A stretch of 64,000 nt of DNA, taken from an uncultured Ruminococcus sp. (GTDB lineage Bacteria > Bacillota > Clostridia > Oscillospirales > Ruminococcaceae). Made by a program: the position numbers and the translations under genes. The DNA lies in contig CACZPI010000143.1 in NCBI GenBank assembly GCA_902783005.1, forward strand, positions 1 through 64,000, given 5' to 3'. Position 1 is the first letter of the stretch; each line of letters begins with the position of its first letter. The notes below the pieces were generated by a model. That model was given only the letters and a program-made list of their open reading frames with translations. It was not told where the DNA came from and did no database searches. Below are positions 7,415 through 16,197 of this stretch, piece by piece.

Positions 7415-8317
7415 TCATTCCACAACCGGAACCGGCATTCCTACGCGCTGCATCGAAGCGAGCAGACGAGCCACATTTTCAGCAGACATCTTGGTCAGTG
7501 GCATTCTGCATGCACCTGCCGGCATGCCGAGCTGGTTCATAGCCTCCTTGACCGGAATCGGGTTGACCTCGCAGAACAGGGAGTTGATCAGATCCAGATA
7601 CTTGATCTGGAGCTCGCCGGCCTTCTGGAAGTTGTTGTCCAGACAAAGCTGGCAGATCTCATGGGTCTCCTTCGGCAGAATGTTGGACAGCACGGAAATA
7701 ACACCCTTGCCGCCGAGGGACATGATCGGAACGATCATATCATCATTGCCGGAGTAAATGTCGATCAGGTCACCGCATGCAGCTGCTACCTGTGCAGTAT
7801 AGCTGATGTTGCCGGATGCCTCCTTGACTGCGGCAATGTTCTTGTGATGTGCCAGCAGCTCCAGGGTCTCTACGGCAATGTTCATGCCGGTTCTGCCCGG
7901 GATGTTGTAGAGAATGATCGGGATGTTCACGCTGTTGGCAATGATCGTGAAGTGATCGATCAGACCCTTCTGGGTGGTCTTGTTGTAGTAAGGTGTCACG
8001 AGCAGCAGGCCGTCTGCGCCGAGATTCTGTGCCTCCACAGAAAGCTCGATGGCATAGCGGGTATCATTGCTGCCGGTGCCGGCAATGACCGGAATGCGGT
8101 GGTTGGTGTGCTCTACGGCAAAGCGGATGCACTCGCGGTGCTCCTCGTCACTCATGGTCGAGGACTCGCCGGTCGTGCCGCAGATCACAATGGCATCGGT
8201 GCCGTTCTCGATCTGGTAATCAATGTTCTTGCCCAGACCCTCGTAATCAATCGAGCCGTCGAGATTGAACGGTGTCGTAATGGCAACCGCAGCACCGGTG
8301 AAAATGGTGTTCTTCAT
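7415..8317 (-). CDS. dapA: 4-hydroxy-tetrahydrodipicolinate synthase
   Basis: DapA condenses pyruvate with aspartate semialdehyde, the first committed step to diaminopimelate and lysine. The 300-residue TIM-barrel protein shows the family landmarks GTTGESSTM, YNIPGRTGMN (catalytic Tyr) and AVKEASG (Schiff-base Lys). The start follows TAAGGAGG. It is the middle gene of the riboswitch-controlled asd-dapA-dapB unit. Confidence 0.96.
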   Translation of the reverse strand: MKNTIFTGAAVAITTPFNLDGSIDYEGLGKNIDYQIENGTDAIVICGTTGESSTMSDEEHRECIRFAVEHTNHRIPVIAGTGSNDTRYAIELSVEAQNLGADGLLLVTPYYNKTTQKGLIDHFTIIANSVNIPIILYNIPGRTGMNIAVETLELLAHHKNIAAVKEASGNISYTAQVAAACGDLIDIYSGNDDMIVPIMSLGGKGVISVLSNILPKETHEICQLCLDNNFQKAGELQIKYLDLINSLFCEVNPIPVKEAMNQLGMPAGACRMPLTKMSAENVARLLASMQRVGMPVPVVE

Positions 8318-8381
8318 AGCGTTTCCCTCCTTATTGGGAATGGCGCACCGCGCACGATGCGCCGGTCAGATTGTATTGCAA

Positions 8382-9461
<1,080 letters not shown>

Positions 9462-9533
9462 AACACATTTCTCCTTACTCCCGGAACGCTCAGGATCAAA
9501 ACTTTCCGGAAAAAATTTAGGGAATATTGAAAA

Positions 9534-9552
9534 AACCGGTTGAAAACCGGTT
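9534..9552 (-). terminator. Expression-platform terminator of the lysine riboswitch
   Basis: On the minus strand an 8-bp stem (AACCGGTT on both sides, 3-nt loop) is followed by a T-run. It lies between the riboswitch aptamer and asd, so lysine binding should favour termination here. Confidence 0.8.
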
Positions 9553-9568
9553 CATCATGCGTTATAAT
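9540..9568 (+). promoter_or_regulatory. Possible plus-strand promoter antisense to the riboswitch
   Basis: TTGAAA (9540-9545), 17-bp spacer, perfect TATAAT (9563-9568) on the plus strand. The -35 hexamer lies inside the riboswitch terminator stem. A transcript from here would be antisense to the aptamer and run into queA (start 9851). No better queA promoter is visible in 9569-9850. Confidence 0.45.
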
Positions 9569-9590
9569 AGAATTATTGGCTTATGCTGCC

Positions 9591-9752
9591 GATAGCTCTC
9601 CATCACACATGATGACAGTGCGGTACTTATTCAGTACAGCACCAGAGCAGAGCTGCTCAGACTCTCCTCTTCGGCGGCCTTGCCTTTAACAGTCCTTCAC
9701 CGGGCATGAGCACCCTCCGGACTGCGACTCATCGCAGCCGCACCTCTATCCT
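9591..9752 (-). promoter_or_regulatory. Lysine riboswitch (L box)
   Basis: The minus strand reads as a lysine-riboswitch aptamer. It opens GATAGAGGTGCG, contains the conserved GGTGAAGGAC and GCCGAAG core, then ACTGTCA, and closes with GGAGAGCTATC, which pairs with the opening strand (P1). A terminator follows at 9534-9552, then asd-dapA-dapB. The arrangement is that of a transcription-terminating lysine-sensing leader of a lysine operon. Confidence 0.93.
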
Positions 9753-9758
9753 ATCTAT

Positions 9759-9787
9759 ATGATAGCATTTCTCATGCCGTTTGTCAA
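9759..9787 (-). promoter_or_regulatory. Promoter of the lysine operon
   Basis: Minus-strand TTGACA (9787-9782), 17-bp spacer, TATCAT (9764-9759), placing the transcription start right at the 5' end of the riboswitch aptamer. Confidence 0.8.
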
Positions 9788-9850
9788 GGGGTTACGCAAA
9801 AAAACTTCATTTCCGGCGGGTTGCTGCCGGATCCAGAAAGGAACCATACC

Positions 9851-10900
9851 ATGAAAAAATCTGATTTTTATTACGACCTCCCCGAATCGCTCATTGCACA
9901 GCATCCCGTTGAGCCGCGAAATGCCTCCCGGATGCTCTGTGTGGACCGGAATACCGGCGGCCTGCAGCACAGGCATTTCTATGATCTTGCAGAATACCTG
10001 AACCCCGGGGATCTCCTCGTTCTCAACGATTCCCGCGTGCTGCCCGCAAGGCTTTACGGCGAGAAGGAAGGCACCGGCAGCTTTGTGGAATTCCTGCTGC
10101 TGTCCCAGCGCGGGGACAAGGTCTGGGAGATCATCTGCCGGCCGGGCAAGAAATGCAAGCCGGGCGCACGCTTTTCCTTCGGCGGCGGGCGTCTGAAGGC
10201 AGAGGTGCTCGAGGTGCTCGAGGACGGCAACCGCGTGGTACAGTTTGAATGCGAGGGCAATTTCTATACGGCGCTCGATGATGTAGGACAGATGCCGCTC
10301 CCGCCCTACATCACGGAAAAGCTCCAGGACAAGGAGCGCTATCAGACTGTCTATTCCCGGGAGCTCGGCTCTGCGGCGGCGCCGACAGCGGGGCTGCATT
10401 TCACCAAGGACATGCTCTCCGATCTGGAATCGCGCGGCATCCGTATTGCCTATGTGACGCTGCATGTCGGGCTTGGCACCTTCCGCCCGGTCAAGGAGGA
10501 TGACATTCTCCAGCATCATATGCATACCGAGCATTTCGTGCTCCCGCAGGAGACCGCCGACCTCATCAACCGCACCAAGGCGGAGGGCGGGCGTGTGATC
10601 TCTGTCGGCACCACATCCTGCCGGACGCTTGAAAGCGCTGCACAGCGCTGCGGCGATACGCTGACCGCCTGCGAGGGCGATACGGATATTTTCATCTATC
10701 CGGGCTACCGGTTCCGTGTGGTCGACGGGCTCATCACCAATTTCCATCTGCCCGAGAGCACGCTCATCATGCTGGTATCGGCCTTCATGGGCTACTGGAA
10801 TACCATGTATGCCTACCGGACGGCGGTACAGGAGCAGTACCGGTTCTTCTCATTCGGTGACTGCATGCTGATCCTGCCCGACATGAAGCAACTCTCATAA
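9851..10900 (+). CDS. queA: S-adenosylmethionine:tRNA ribosyltransferase-isomerase
   Basis: QueA transfers and isomerises the ribosyl part of SAM onto preQ1-modified tRNA to form epoxyqueuosine. The 349-residue protein starts KKSDFYYDLPESLIAQHP and contains the family stretches VLNDSRVLPARL, AAPTAGLHFT, VGLGTFRPV and NFHLPESTLIMLVSAF. Length is normal. The ATG at 9851 follows GAAAGGAA. No other queuosine genes are nearby. A strong terminator follows at 10905. Confidence 0.95.
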   Translation: MKKSDFYYDLPESLIAQHPVEPRNASRMLCVDRNTGGLQHRHFYDLAEYLNPGDLLVLNDSRVLPARLYGEKEGTGSFVEFLLLSQRGDKVWEIICRPGKKCKPGARFSFGGGRLKAEVLEVLEDGNRVVQFECEGNFYTALDDVGQMPLPPYITEKLQDKERYQTVYSRELGSAAAPTAGLHFTKDMLSDLESRGIRIAYVTLHVGLGTFRPVKEDDILQHHMHTEHFVLPQETADLINRTKAEGGRVISVGTTSCRTLESAAQRCGDTLTACEGDTDIFIYPGYRFRVVDGLITNFHLPESTLIMLVSAFMGYWNTMYAYRTAVQEQYRFFSFGDCMLILPDMKQLS

Positions 10901-10904
10901 AGCA

Positions 10905-10944
10905 AGCATCCCTGCTTCGACGTGAAGCAGGGATGCTGTTTTTT
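10905..10944 (+). terminator. queA terminator
   Basis: A perfect 14-bp stem (10905-10918 with 10924-10937) is followed by GTTTTTT. Confidence 0.9.
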
Positions 10945-10946
10945 CG

Positions 10947-11543
10947 TTATTCTTCGACAAGGTCGGGCGGCAGATCCGGCGTCACAAGAGGCGGATCCGT
11001 GTATACCGGCTGCGGTGCCTGTGTCGGCTGCGGATCCGGTTCTTCTGTCGGCATCGGCGGTGCCACTACCACGCTGGGATCATCTACCGTCTGGGTATAG
11101 GTAGTTTCATGATTCTCACCCGGGTCTATGGGGACGCCTGCATCGGTTGTCGGAAGCGTTGCGGCTTCCTTCGTCGTCGCCTTGGTCGTGGTCGTCGTCT
11201 TCTTCGTTGTCTCAAAAGGATCGCGTGTCGTTTCAACTGTCTTGAATTCGTTTACATCGCGGTGGAATCCGTTGATATTGGCCGACCATGTGGAGAGCGT
11301 ATGCGGGAGCTCAACTTCCGTCTCGTCGATCTCGGGCGCCGTCTCCTCCCATTCCAGCTCTTCTGCCTCAGTCGCTGCCGGCTCTGTCGAAGGTGCCACA
11401 ATCACGGTGCGTTCCTCCGGCGTGATCGGGAAGAACATCAGCACAAGCAGAACGGCCGCCGTTAAGGCCAGAACACATGCGCAGGCCACAACAGTAACCT
11501 TGGTGGATCTTTGCAGTCCATTCACCATATGGGATAGCTTCAT
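10947..11543 (-). CDS. Membrane-anchored Thr/Pro-rich protein of unknown function
   Basis: A 198-residue protein with a short basic N-terminus, one membrane helix (about residues 17-40) and an outward-facing, low-complexity region. That region holds an acidic segment rich in Glu, a Thr-rich run (KKTTTTTKATTKEAATLPTT) and a Pro-rich tail ending DLPPDLVEE. No catalytic domain is visible. The Thr/Pro segments resemble wall-spanning linkers. It begins 5 nt after the AraC-type gene, so the two are almost certainly co-transcribed. Confidence 0.7.
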   Translation of the reverse strand: MKLSHMVNGLQRSTKVTVVACACVLALTAAVLLVLMFFPITPEERTVIVAPSTEPAATEAEELEWEETAPEIDETEVELPHTLSTWSANINGFHRDVNEFKTVETTRDPFETTKKTTTTTKATTKEAATLPTTDAGVPIDPGENHETTYTQTVDDPSVVVAPPMPTEEPDPQPTQAPQPVYTDPPLVTPDLPPDLVEE

Positions 11544-11548
11544 TCAGA

Positions 11549-12406
11549 TTATCTCCTCTTTTTCCCGTCCTCCGGTGTATCACCGGCGGCAGATTGTCTG
11601 TAGATACGGCGGTAGGCCGTGGGTGTCATGCCGACATGGCGCTTGAATTGTCTCATGAAATATACGTCTGTCTCAAATCCGCTCTGCTGCGATACCACAG
11701 CGATCGGATCCTCCGTCGTCTCAAGCAGGCGCTTCGAGCACGCGATGCGGCTCTGAATCACATCCTGCGTACAGGTCGTTCCGAATGCAGCCAGATAGAT
11801 CTTATGGAAATACGGGCGGCTGATCCCCATTTCATCACAGATGTCCTGAATGAACCAGCTCTCCTCCGGATTCTTGTAGATCCGGTGACGCAGCGAGGTC
11901 AGCTTATCGTAATGCGGTACCTCCGCTGCACGGGTCACTGTACCGTCAGAAGCCTCCTGCAGCAGGCACATCATCAGCGAAAGCGCATGAACCCCGATCT
12001 CCTTTGCAGAATCCGTCGTGCTGTCAAAGGCGTTCAGCAGGAGCTTCCAGATCTCCTCCACTACAAGCGGCTGTGCAATGGTATGTGTTTCCCGGACACG
12101 CAGACCGTTGCTGCGCATTCCGGAAATCACAGCTTCCTGCATGACAAGCTGCATGTACCGGAATGCTGCCATCCCCTGTGTTTCTGTCACCAGTTCCTTT
12201 TCCTCAAACGGGATCAGCAGAAATGTAAAAGGCTGCATGTAGTACTGCTTGCTGTTGATCCTGACCATCGTCTTGATACCGGACATCAGCAGCAGATAAT
12301 GCTGCCCCTCAGATTCCGGTGACGCAGGAACCATGGCAAACTGCTTGATCCCCGTATGCTCCTGTTCCCCGCAATCCACAAGACAGATGTCTCTCGTCTC
12401 AATCAT
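11549..12406 (-). CDS. AraC-family transcriptional regulator
   Basis: A 285-residue protein with an N-terminal cupin-like sensing domain and a C-terminal AraC DNA-binding domain (about residues 180-275). The domain shows two helix-turn-helix units: IQDICDEMGISRPYFHKIY and the FETDVYFMRQFKRHVGMTPTAYRR signature. The start at 12406 is chosen for GAGGGGA 5 nt upstream; an in-frame ATG at 12460 lacks a ribosome site. The adjacent membrane protein is the only obvious co-transcribed gene. The inducer is unknown. Confidence 0.88.
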   Translation of the reverse strand: MIETRDICLVDCGEQEHTGIKQFAMVPASPESEGQHYLLLMSGIKTMVRINSKQYYMQPFTFLLIPFEEKELVTETQGMAAFRYMQLVMQEAVISGMRSNGLRVRETHTIAQPLVVEEIWKLLLNAFDSTTDSAKEIGVHALSLMMCLLQEASDGTVTRAAEVPHYDKLTSLRHRIYKNPEESWFIQDICDEMGISRPYFHKIYLAAFGTTCTQDVIQSRIACSKRLLETTEDPIAVVSQQSGFETDVYFMRQFKRHVGMTPTAYRRIYRQSAAGDTPEDGKKRR

Positions 12407-12564
12407 GTAATTCCCCTCGCTTTTTCCGTGCAAAACAGTGATCTGCATGTATTTGTCCAATGCGTATGATCATCTGCCGGACATACGCCCCTACGTCTGT
12501 CCGCAGCCCGCCGGAATTCCGGAGGATGCTGCACTGCACATTGTCTGTCGCATCTGATACGGAT

Positions 12565-12583
12565 GCCTGCCGGTCTGGCAGGC
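12565..12583 (-). other. Leader hairpin upstream of the AraC-type gene
   Basis: A 7-bp stem with a 5-nt loop lies about 10 nt after the expected transcription start of the AraC-type gene. The rest of the 12407-12850 gap holds the two opposed promoters and nothing else I recognise. Confidence 0.4.
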
Positions 12584-12593
12584 TTCCTGTTAT

Positions 12594-12622
12594 ATCATAC
12601 TACATTTTTGTCTGTTTGTCAA
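12594..12622 (-). promoter_or_regulatory. Promoter for the AraC-type operon
   Basis: Minus-strand TTGACA (12622-12617), 17-bp spacer, TATGAT (12599-12594). The leader to the ATG at 12406 is about 180 nt. Confidence 0.8.
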
Positions 12623-12759
12623 CTCCCTATCCCTGATTTTCCACCTGAAATTTACATTTTACGACCCCGCATTTCCGTCCTGATACATCACCGATTCTCC
12701 ACCTGCGGTATAAAATCTGACAGTTACGGAATGAAACAGTCATCTTTCACAAAAACAGC

Positions 12760-12789
12760 TTGACAACCAAGGGCCTATTATGGTAAAAT
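12760..12789 (+). promoter_or_regulatory. Promoter for the TetR-type gene
   Basis: TTGACA (12760-12765), 18-bp spacer, TAAAAT (12784-12789), about 60 bp before the start at 12851. Confidence 0.7.
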
Positions 12790-12850
12790 AAAAATGGAAA
12801 TTATTAGCATGATTTTATGCCATCGGCAAATGAAGAAGGGGGGAATTCGT

Positions 12851-13468
12851 ATGCCATCCGAAACTTTTTTCCGTCTTCCGGAATCCAAGCAGGAACGTAT
12901 CATCGAAGCGATCAAGGAGGAGATCTCCCGTGTTCCGTTTGAGAACTTCTCCATCAACAACGTGATCCACCAGTGCGGTATTTCACGTGGGAGCTTCTAT
13001 CAGTATTTTCATAATAAAGAGGACATCTATCTGTACCTGATCTCCACCTACCAGCATCTCATTTTTCAGAATGCCAAGGAAAAGCTGGCTGAATCGGGCG
13101 GTGACTTCTTTGCCGCACTCGAAGCGACCTTCCGGCATGCCGTCCGGATGCTGTGCTACAAGGACTCAAAGGCTTTCCGGCACAATCTGTTCTGCAACTT
13201 CCGGCTTTATGAGATGCTGTGGAGTCATTCTGCCTATACCGAGGAGAGCCGCGAAGAGGTCGAGCAGCTCTTTCCCCTGGTGGATCTGAGCCTTCTGAAG
13301 ATCGATTCTCCGGAGGAATTCCGCATTTTGTTCGGCATCTGCATGATCAACTGCCTCAAGGATGTGGCCGGGATCTTCATTTCCGATGACAATGAGCAGA
13401 AGGTTCTCGAGAATTTCCTGCAAAAGCTCGCCCTTCTGCGCAGAGGCTATGCAAAGGAGCAGAACTGA
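12851..13468 (+). CDS. TetR-family transcriptional regulator
   Basis: A 205-residue protein with a TetR N-terminal helix-turn-helix (about residues 10-55): RIIEAIKEEISRVPFENFSI followed by INNVIHQCGISRGSFYQYF. A divergent ligand domain follows. The start at 12851 follows AAGGGGGG at 9-nt spacing; an upstream in-frame ATG at 12794 falls on the transcription start. The gene stands alone with its own promoter and no recognisable efflux or target gene beside it, so its regulon cannot be guessed. Confidence 0.85.
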   Translation: MPSETFFRLPESKQERIIEAIKEEISRVPFENFSINNVIHQCGISRGSFYQYFHNKEDIYLYLISTYQHLIFQNAKEKLAESGGDFFAALEATFRHAVRMLCYKDSKAFRHNLFCNFRLYEMLWSHSAYTEESREEVEQLFPLVDLSLLKIDSPEEFRILFGICMINCLKDVAGIFISDDNEQKVLENFLQKLALLRRGYAKEQN

Positions 13469-13514
13469 TAGCAGTATAGGCTGATTCCGTCCTTTTATAC
13501 ATTTTAACAATATA

Positions 13515-13542
13515 AACGCCTGTCTCCGGTGGGACAGGCGTT
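13515..13542. terminator. Terminator between convergent genes
   Basis: A perfect 10-bp stem (13515-13524 with 13533-13542) lies between the TetR-type gene and the end of the ANTAR gene. The minus strand continues TATATTGTT. Confidence 0.7.
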
Positions 13543-14120
13543 CAGCTTTCGTCTTCATATTCTGCCAGGAGCTTCTGGGCGACCTCCTTGCGGGTGGAGC
13601 GGGTGTCCATGGCCTGCTTTTCGATGTAGCGGTGCGCCTCCGGCTCCGAAAAGCCGCGGTGCTGCATCAATGCAAATTTCGCCCGTGAGATCAGGCGCAT
13701 TTCGTCGATCTTCCCCATCAGCCGGGAATTCTCCCGCCGCAGACCAAGCATCCGCGAACGTGTCGCCTCCACGATCCGGATCGAATGGTGCAGCAGCGTC
13801 CGGTTGATCGGCCGCGGCACGACACAGACGCCGTAATCCCCGATCTTGTCGGCCAGATCATCGGCAATGTCGCCCTTGCACAGCAGGAGAATGCCGGAGC
13901 TTGTTCCCTCCGCCATCGCAACCGCCAGCTCATGGCCGAATTCATCCGAAAGCGGCGTGTTAATCAGGATCAGGGAGAATTCCGCCGTCTGCGTCATCCG
14001 CCTGGCCTCTCCCCCGCTGACGGCTGTTGTCAGCGAGGTATAGCCGTATTCATGCAGAAATTGTGCGATCGTCTCCATTGCCTTTTCCGAGCCGGAGACG
14101 ACCAGTGCTCTTTCCATCAT
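13542..14120 (-). CDS. ANTAR-domain RNA-binding antiterminator with a pseudo-receiver
   Basis: A 192-residue protein with a response-regulator-like N-terminal domain (about residues 1-120) and a C-terminal ANTAR domain (about 131-187: KIDEMRLISRAKFALMQHRG, then EAHRYIEKQAMD). ANTAR proteins bind paired stem-loops in nascent RNA and prevent termination, often of nitrogen genes. The receiver lacks the phosphorylation pocket. Asn54 (LINTPL) replaces the phospho-acceptor Asp, VSGSE replaces the acidic pair, and Arg replaces the conserved Lys before Pro. Control is therefore probably by contact rather than phosphorylation. It starts 18 nt after the GS-like gene and is co-transcribed with it. Confidence 0.85.
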   Translation of the reverse strand: MMERALVVSGSEKAMETIAQFLHEYGYTSLTTAVSGGEARRMTQTAEFSLILINTPLSDEFGHELAVAMAEGTSSGILLLCKGDIADDLADKIGDYGVCVVPRPINRTLLHHSIRIVEATRSRMLGLRRENSRLMGKIDEMRLISRAKFALMQHRGFSEPEAHRYIEKQAMDTRSTRKEVAQKLLAEYEDES

Positions 14121-14138
14121 AGATGTGCTTCCCCCGGA

Positions 14139-15428
14139 TCATTCCGACAGAAAATACTGCTCATCAAATACCCGCGCACCCTCTGCATCACGGAACCGGT
14201 CAAGCTGACGCCGGGTATCACGGAAGAAATTGCGCAGGATCTCTGCCGGGAGATTTGCCCGGATAAATGCCGATGCCTTCGCTGCCTCCAGCGCATCCTC
14301 AAGCGTATCCGGAAGCTGTTCAAATGCCCCGGGCTGCGGCCGCACATGAAGCTCCTCCCGCAGGCTCAGCCCGCGGTCAATGCCGTCCATGCCCGCCGCC
14401 AGCAGCAGCCGGAAGGACAGATACGGATTGCAGCAGCAGTCCGCGCTGCGCAGCTCAATGCGCGGATGCACACCCACCTGCCCCGGGATCCGGACAAGCG
14501 GCCCGCAGTTCTCAAACGACCAGTTGATCTCATTCGGGGCGCCGCTGTGACGCAGGCGTGTATAGGAATTGACAATGGGATTGAGGAACACGGTCATTTC
14601 CGGCACATGCTCCAGAATGCCCGCAATGAAGCTGCGGCCTTCGGCAGACAGGGCACCGTCCTCCAGCGTAAAAATGTTCCTGCCGTCCTTCTTGACCGTC
14701 ATGATGATCGTCAGGGCGCTGCCGTAGCTGTCCTTGAGCGGCATCGGCAGGAAGGACGCATACAGGCCGTTCTGTGCCGCAATGGTCTTGACGACCGTCT
14801 TGTAATGCACCATATTGTCGGCTGCCGTCAGGGGTTCGGCGCATCGGAAGTCGATCTCATTCTGGCCGGGGCCGTACTTATGGCAGGAGCGCTGCGGCCC
14901 GATGCCCATTTCTTCCAGGGACAGGCAGATCTCCCGGCGGGTGTTCTCGCATTTATCCAGCGGCGCCACATCCATATAGCCCGCATTGTCATGGGGCTTA
15001 CGGGTCGGATTGCCTTCATTGTCGCAGTCAAAGAGGTAGAATTCACTCTTGGTGCCGAATTCGCAGGAATACCCGCGTTCATACAGGCTGCGGACATAAT
15101 CCTGAAGCGTATAGCGCAGCTCCCCTTCATAGGGCGAACCGTCGAGCTTGCGGATGTAGCAGAAGAACCGCACCACGCGCCCCGATTTCGGACGCCAGGG
15201 CAATACCGAAAGCGTTGCGCTGTCCGGCACAAGCAGCAGATCCTCGCAGCAATCGGAAAATCCGGCGGCGTCGATCAGGATGCCGTGCTTGAAAGCGCGT
15301 TCGAGCTCGCCGGGCATGATGGCGATATTTTTCAGATTTCCCTGCATATCGCAGAAAGTCAGTCGGATGAACTTCACATCGTTCTCCGATACAAAATGCA
15401 GAATTTCCTTTGGCGAAATAGCCTCCAT
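14139..15428 (-). CDS. Glutamine-synthetase-like protein lacking several active-site residues
   Basis: A 429-residue protein spanning the full GS-I fold: beta-grasp N-domain, then catalytic domain with NEIDF, ELRSAD and NPYLSFRLLLAAGMDGI. Aligned by eye to GS-I (Salmonella numbering), key residues are missing. Lys127 stands for metal ligand E129, Lys184 for E212, Thr240 for H269, and Cys308 for R339. E131, E220 and E357 equivalents (129, 191, 325) remain. Loss of three metal ligands makes normal glutamine synthesis unlikely. The start at 15428 follows GGGAGG. It is co-transcribed with the ANTAR gene, suggesting a sensor role. A different ligase activity is the alternative. Confidence 0.82.
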   Translation of the reverse strand: MEAISPKEILHFVSENDVKFIRLTFCDMQGNLKNIAIMPGELERAFKHGILIDAAGFSDCCEDLLLVPDSATLSVLPWRPKSGRVVRFFCYIRKLDGSPYEGELRYTLQDYVRSLYERGYSCEFGTKSEFYLFDCDNEGNPTRKPHDNAGYMDVAPLDKCENTRREICLSLEEMGIGPQRSCHKYGPGQNEIDFRCAEPLTAADNMVHYKTVVKTIAAQNGLYASFLPMPLKDSYGSALTIIMTVKKDGRNIFTLEDGALSAEGRSFIAGILEHVPEMTVFLNPIVNSYTRLRHSGAPNEINWSFENCGPLVRIPGQVGVHPRIELRSADCCCNPYLSFRLLLAAGMDGIDRGLSLREELHVRPQPGAFEQLPDTLEDALEAAKASAFIRANLPAEILRNFFRDTRRQLDRFRDAEGARVFDEQYFLSE

Positions 15429-15474
15429 GATGATCCTCCCGGAACCAGATTCGGCGGCTTTGCCGCCGTTTCTT

Positions 15475-15503
15475 ATTATACACCTTTTTCCTGCATTTGT
15501 AAA
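15475..15503 (-). promoter_or_regulatory. Promoter of the GS-like/ANTAR operon
   Basis: Minus-strand TTTACA (15503-15498), 17-bp spacer, perfect TATAAT (15480-15475). A GC-rich hairpin (15452-15458 with 15462-15468) follows in the leader. I see only this one stem-loop, not the paired stem-loops of a typical ANTAR target. Confidence 0.75.
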
Positions 15504-15527
15504 GCCTCCCCCGTTATGGGAGAGGCT
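15503..15527 (-). terminator. Terminator of the flavin reductase gene
   Basis: A 10-bp stem with one G-U pair is followed on the minus strand by TTTAC. Its T-run overlaps the -35 element of the GS-like operon. Confidence 0.65.
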
Positions 15528-15607
15528 CATACTGCTGAAAAAGTGTCAGAGAAAATTTTTCATGGAGGTGTGGAAGCGGAGCCCCCACACTCAAAACAAT
15601 CTTTTCC

Positions 15608-16114
15608 TCATTCATTCACATAGGCTGCCAGGATCCTGCCGATGTACAGCTTGTGCATGGCATCGCTGCCGTAGAATTTGCCCGCGATGCTGCTGTCTGC
15701 AAAATCATTCGCATCCATCAGCTGGCCGTAGGTCTTTTCACAGACCAGTACCATCTTCGCTTCTGCAAATCCCACACCGCCGTCAAGCGTGACCGGAGTC
15801 AGGCCGGTTTCCTTCACCTTGTCAAAATCACGGCCGGAATGCGAGCCGCAGTAGGACAGGGCTGCACGGTATTCCTCCGGGAAGACACTGATGGTGAAAA
15901 TGCCTGCCTTCTCCATGTAGCCGAATGTGTGCCGCGATGTGCGGACATACGCCGTCACGGAAGGCTCATTCCACATCACGCCCATTGCACCCCAGGAGCA
16001 GGTCATCGTATTGAACTGCTCCGGTGTGCCCGCTGTCAGCAGGAACCATTCGCTGCCGATGGTCGTGAACGGATTGCAGGTCAGTTCTCCGCTGCGTTTC
16101 TTGATAAATGCCAT
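15608..16114 (-). CDS. Flavin reductase family protein (FMN-binding split barrel)
   Basis: A 168-residue protein of the DIM6/NTAB flavin-reductase-like family, recognised from TMTCSWGAMGVMWNEPSVT, VRTSRHTFGYMEKAG and FTISVFPEEYRAALSYCG. Such proteins bind FMN and reduce flavins or small substrates; clostridial members of this short type are mostly uncharacterised. The start at 16114 is chosen because AAAGGA is 8 nt upstream; an ATG at 16123 is too close to it. It stands between two terminators and is likely monocistronic. Confidence 0.85.
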   Translation of the reverse strand: MAFIKKRSGELTCNPFTTIGSEWFLLTAGTPEQFNTMTCSWGAMGVMWNEPSVTAYVRTSRHTFGYMEKAGIFTISVFPEEYRAALSYCGSHSGRDFDKVKETGLTPVTLDGGVGFAEAKMVLVCEKTYGQLMDANDFADSSIAGKFYGSDAMHKLYIGRILAAYVNE

Positions 16115-16147
16115 ATCCATCATCCTTTCCGATTGGTTTTCGGGATC

Positions 16148-16180
16148 AAAAAAGACCTGCCCGGGCTACCGGACAGGTCT
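16148..16180 (-). terminator. Terminator of the efp operon
   Basis: A 10-bp stem (16153-16162 with 16171-16180, one G-U) is followed on the minus strand by six T residues. Confidence 0.85.
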
Positions 16181-16197
16181 GCCGGCTTCAGCCGGAA

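Noticed and set aside
14139..15428. Calling the GS-like gene an ordinary glnA
   Set aside because: Substitutions at several metal ligands and at a conserved Arg make a normal glutamine synthetase unlikely, so the symbol is withheld.
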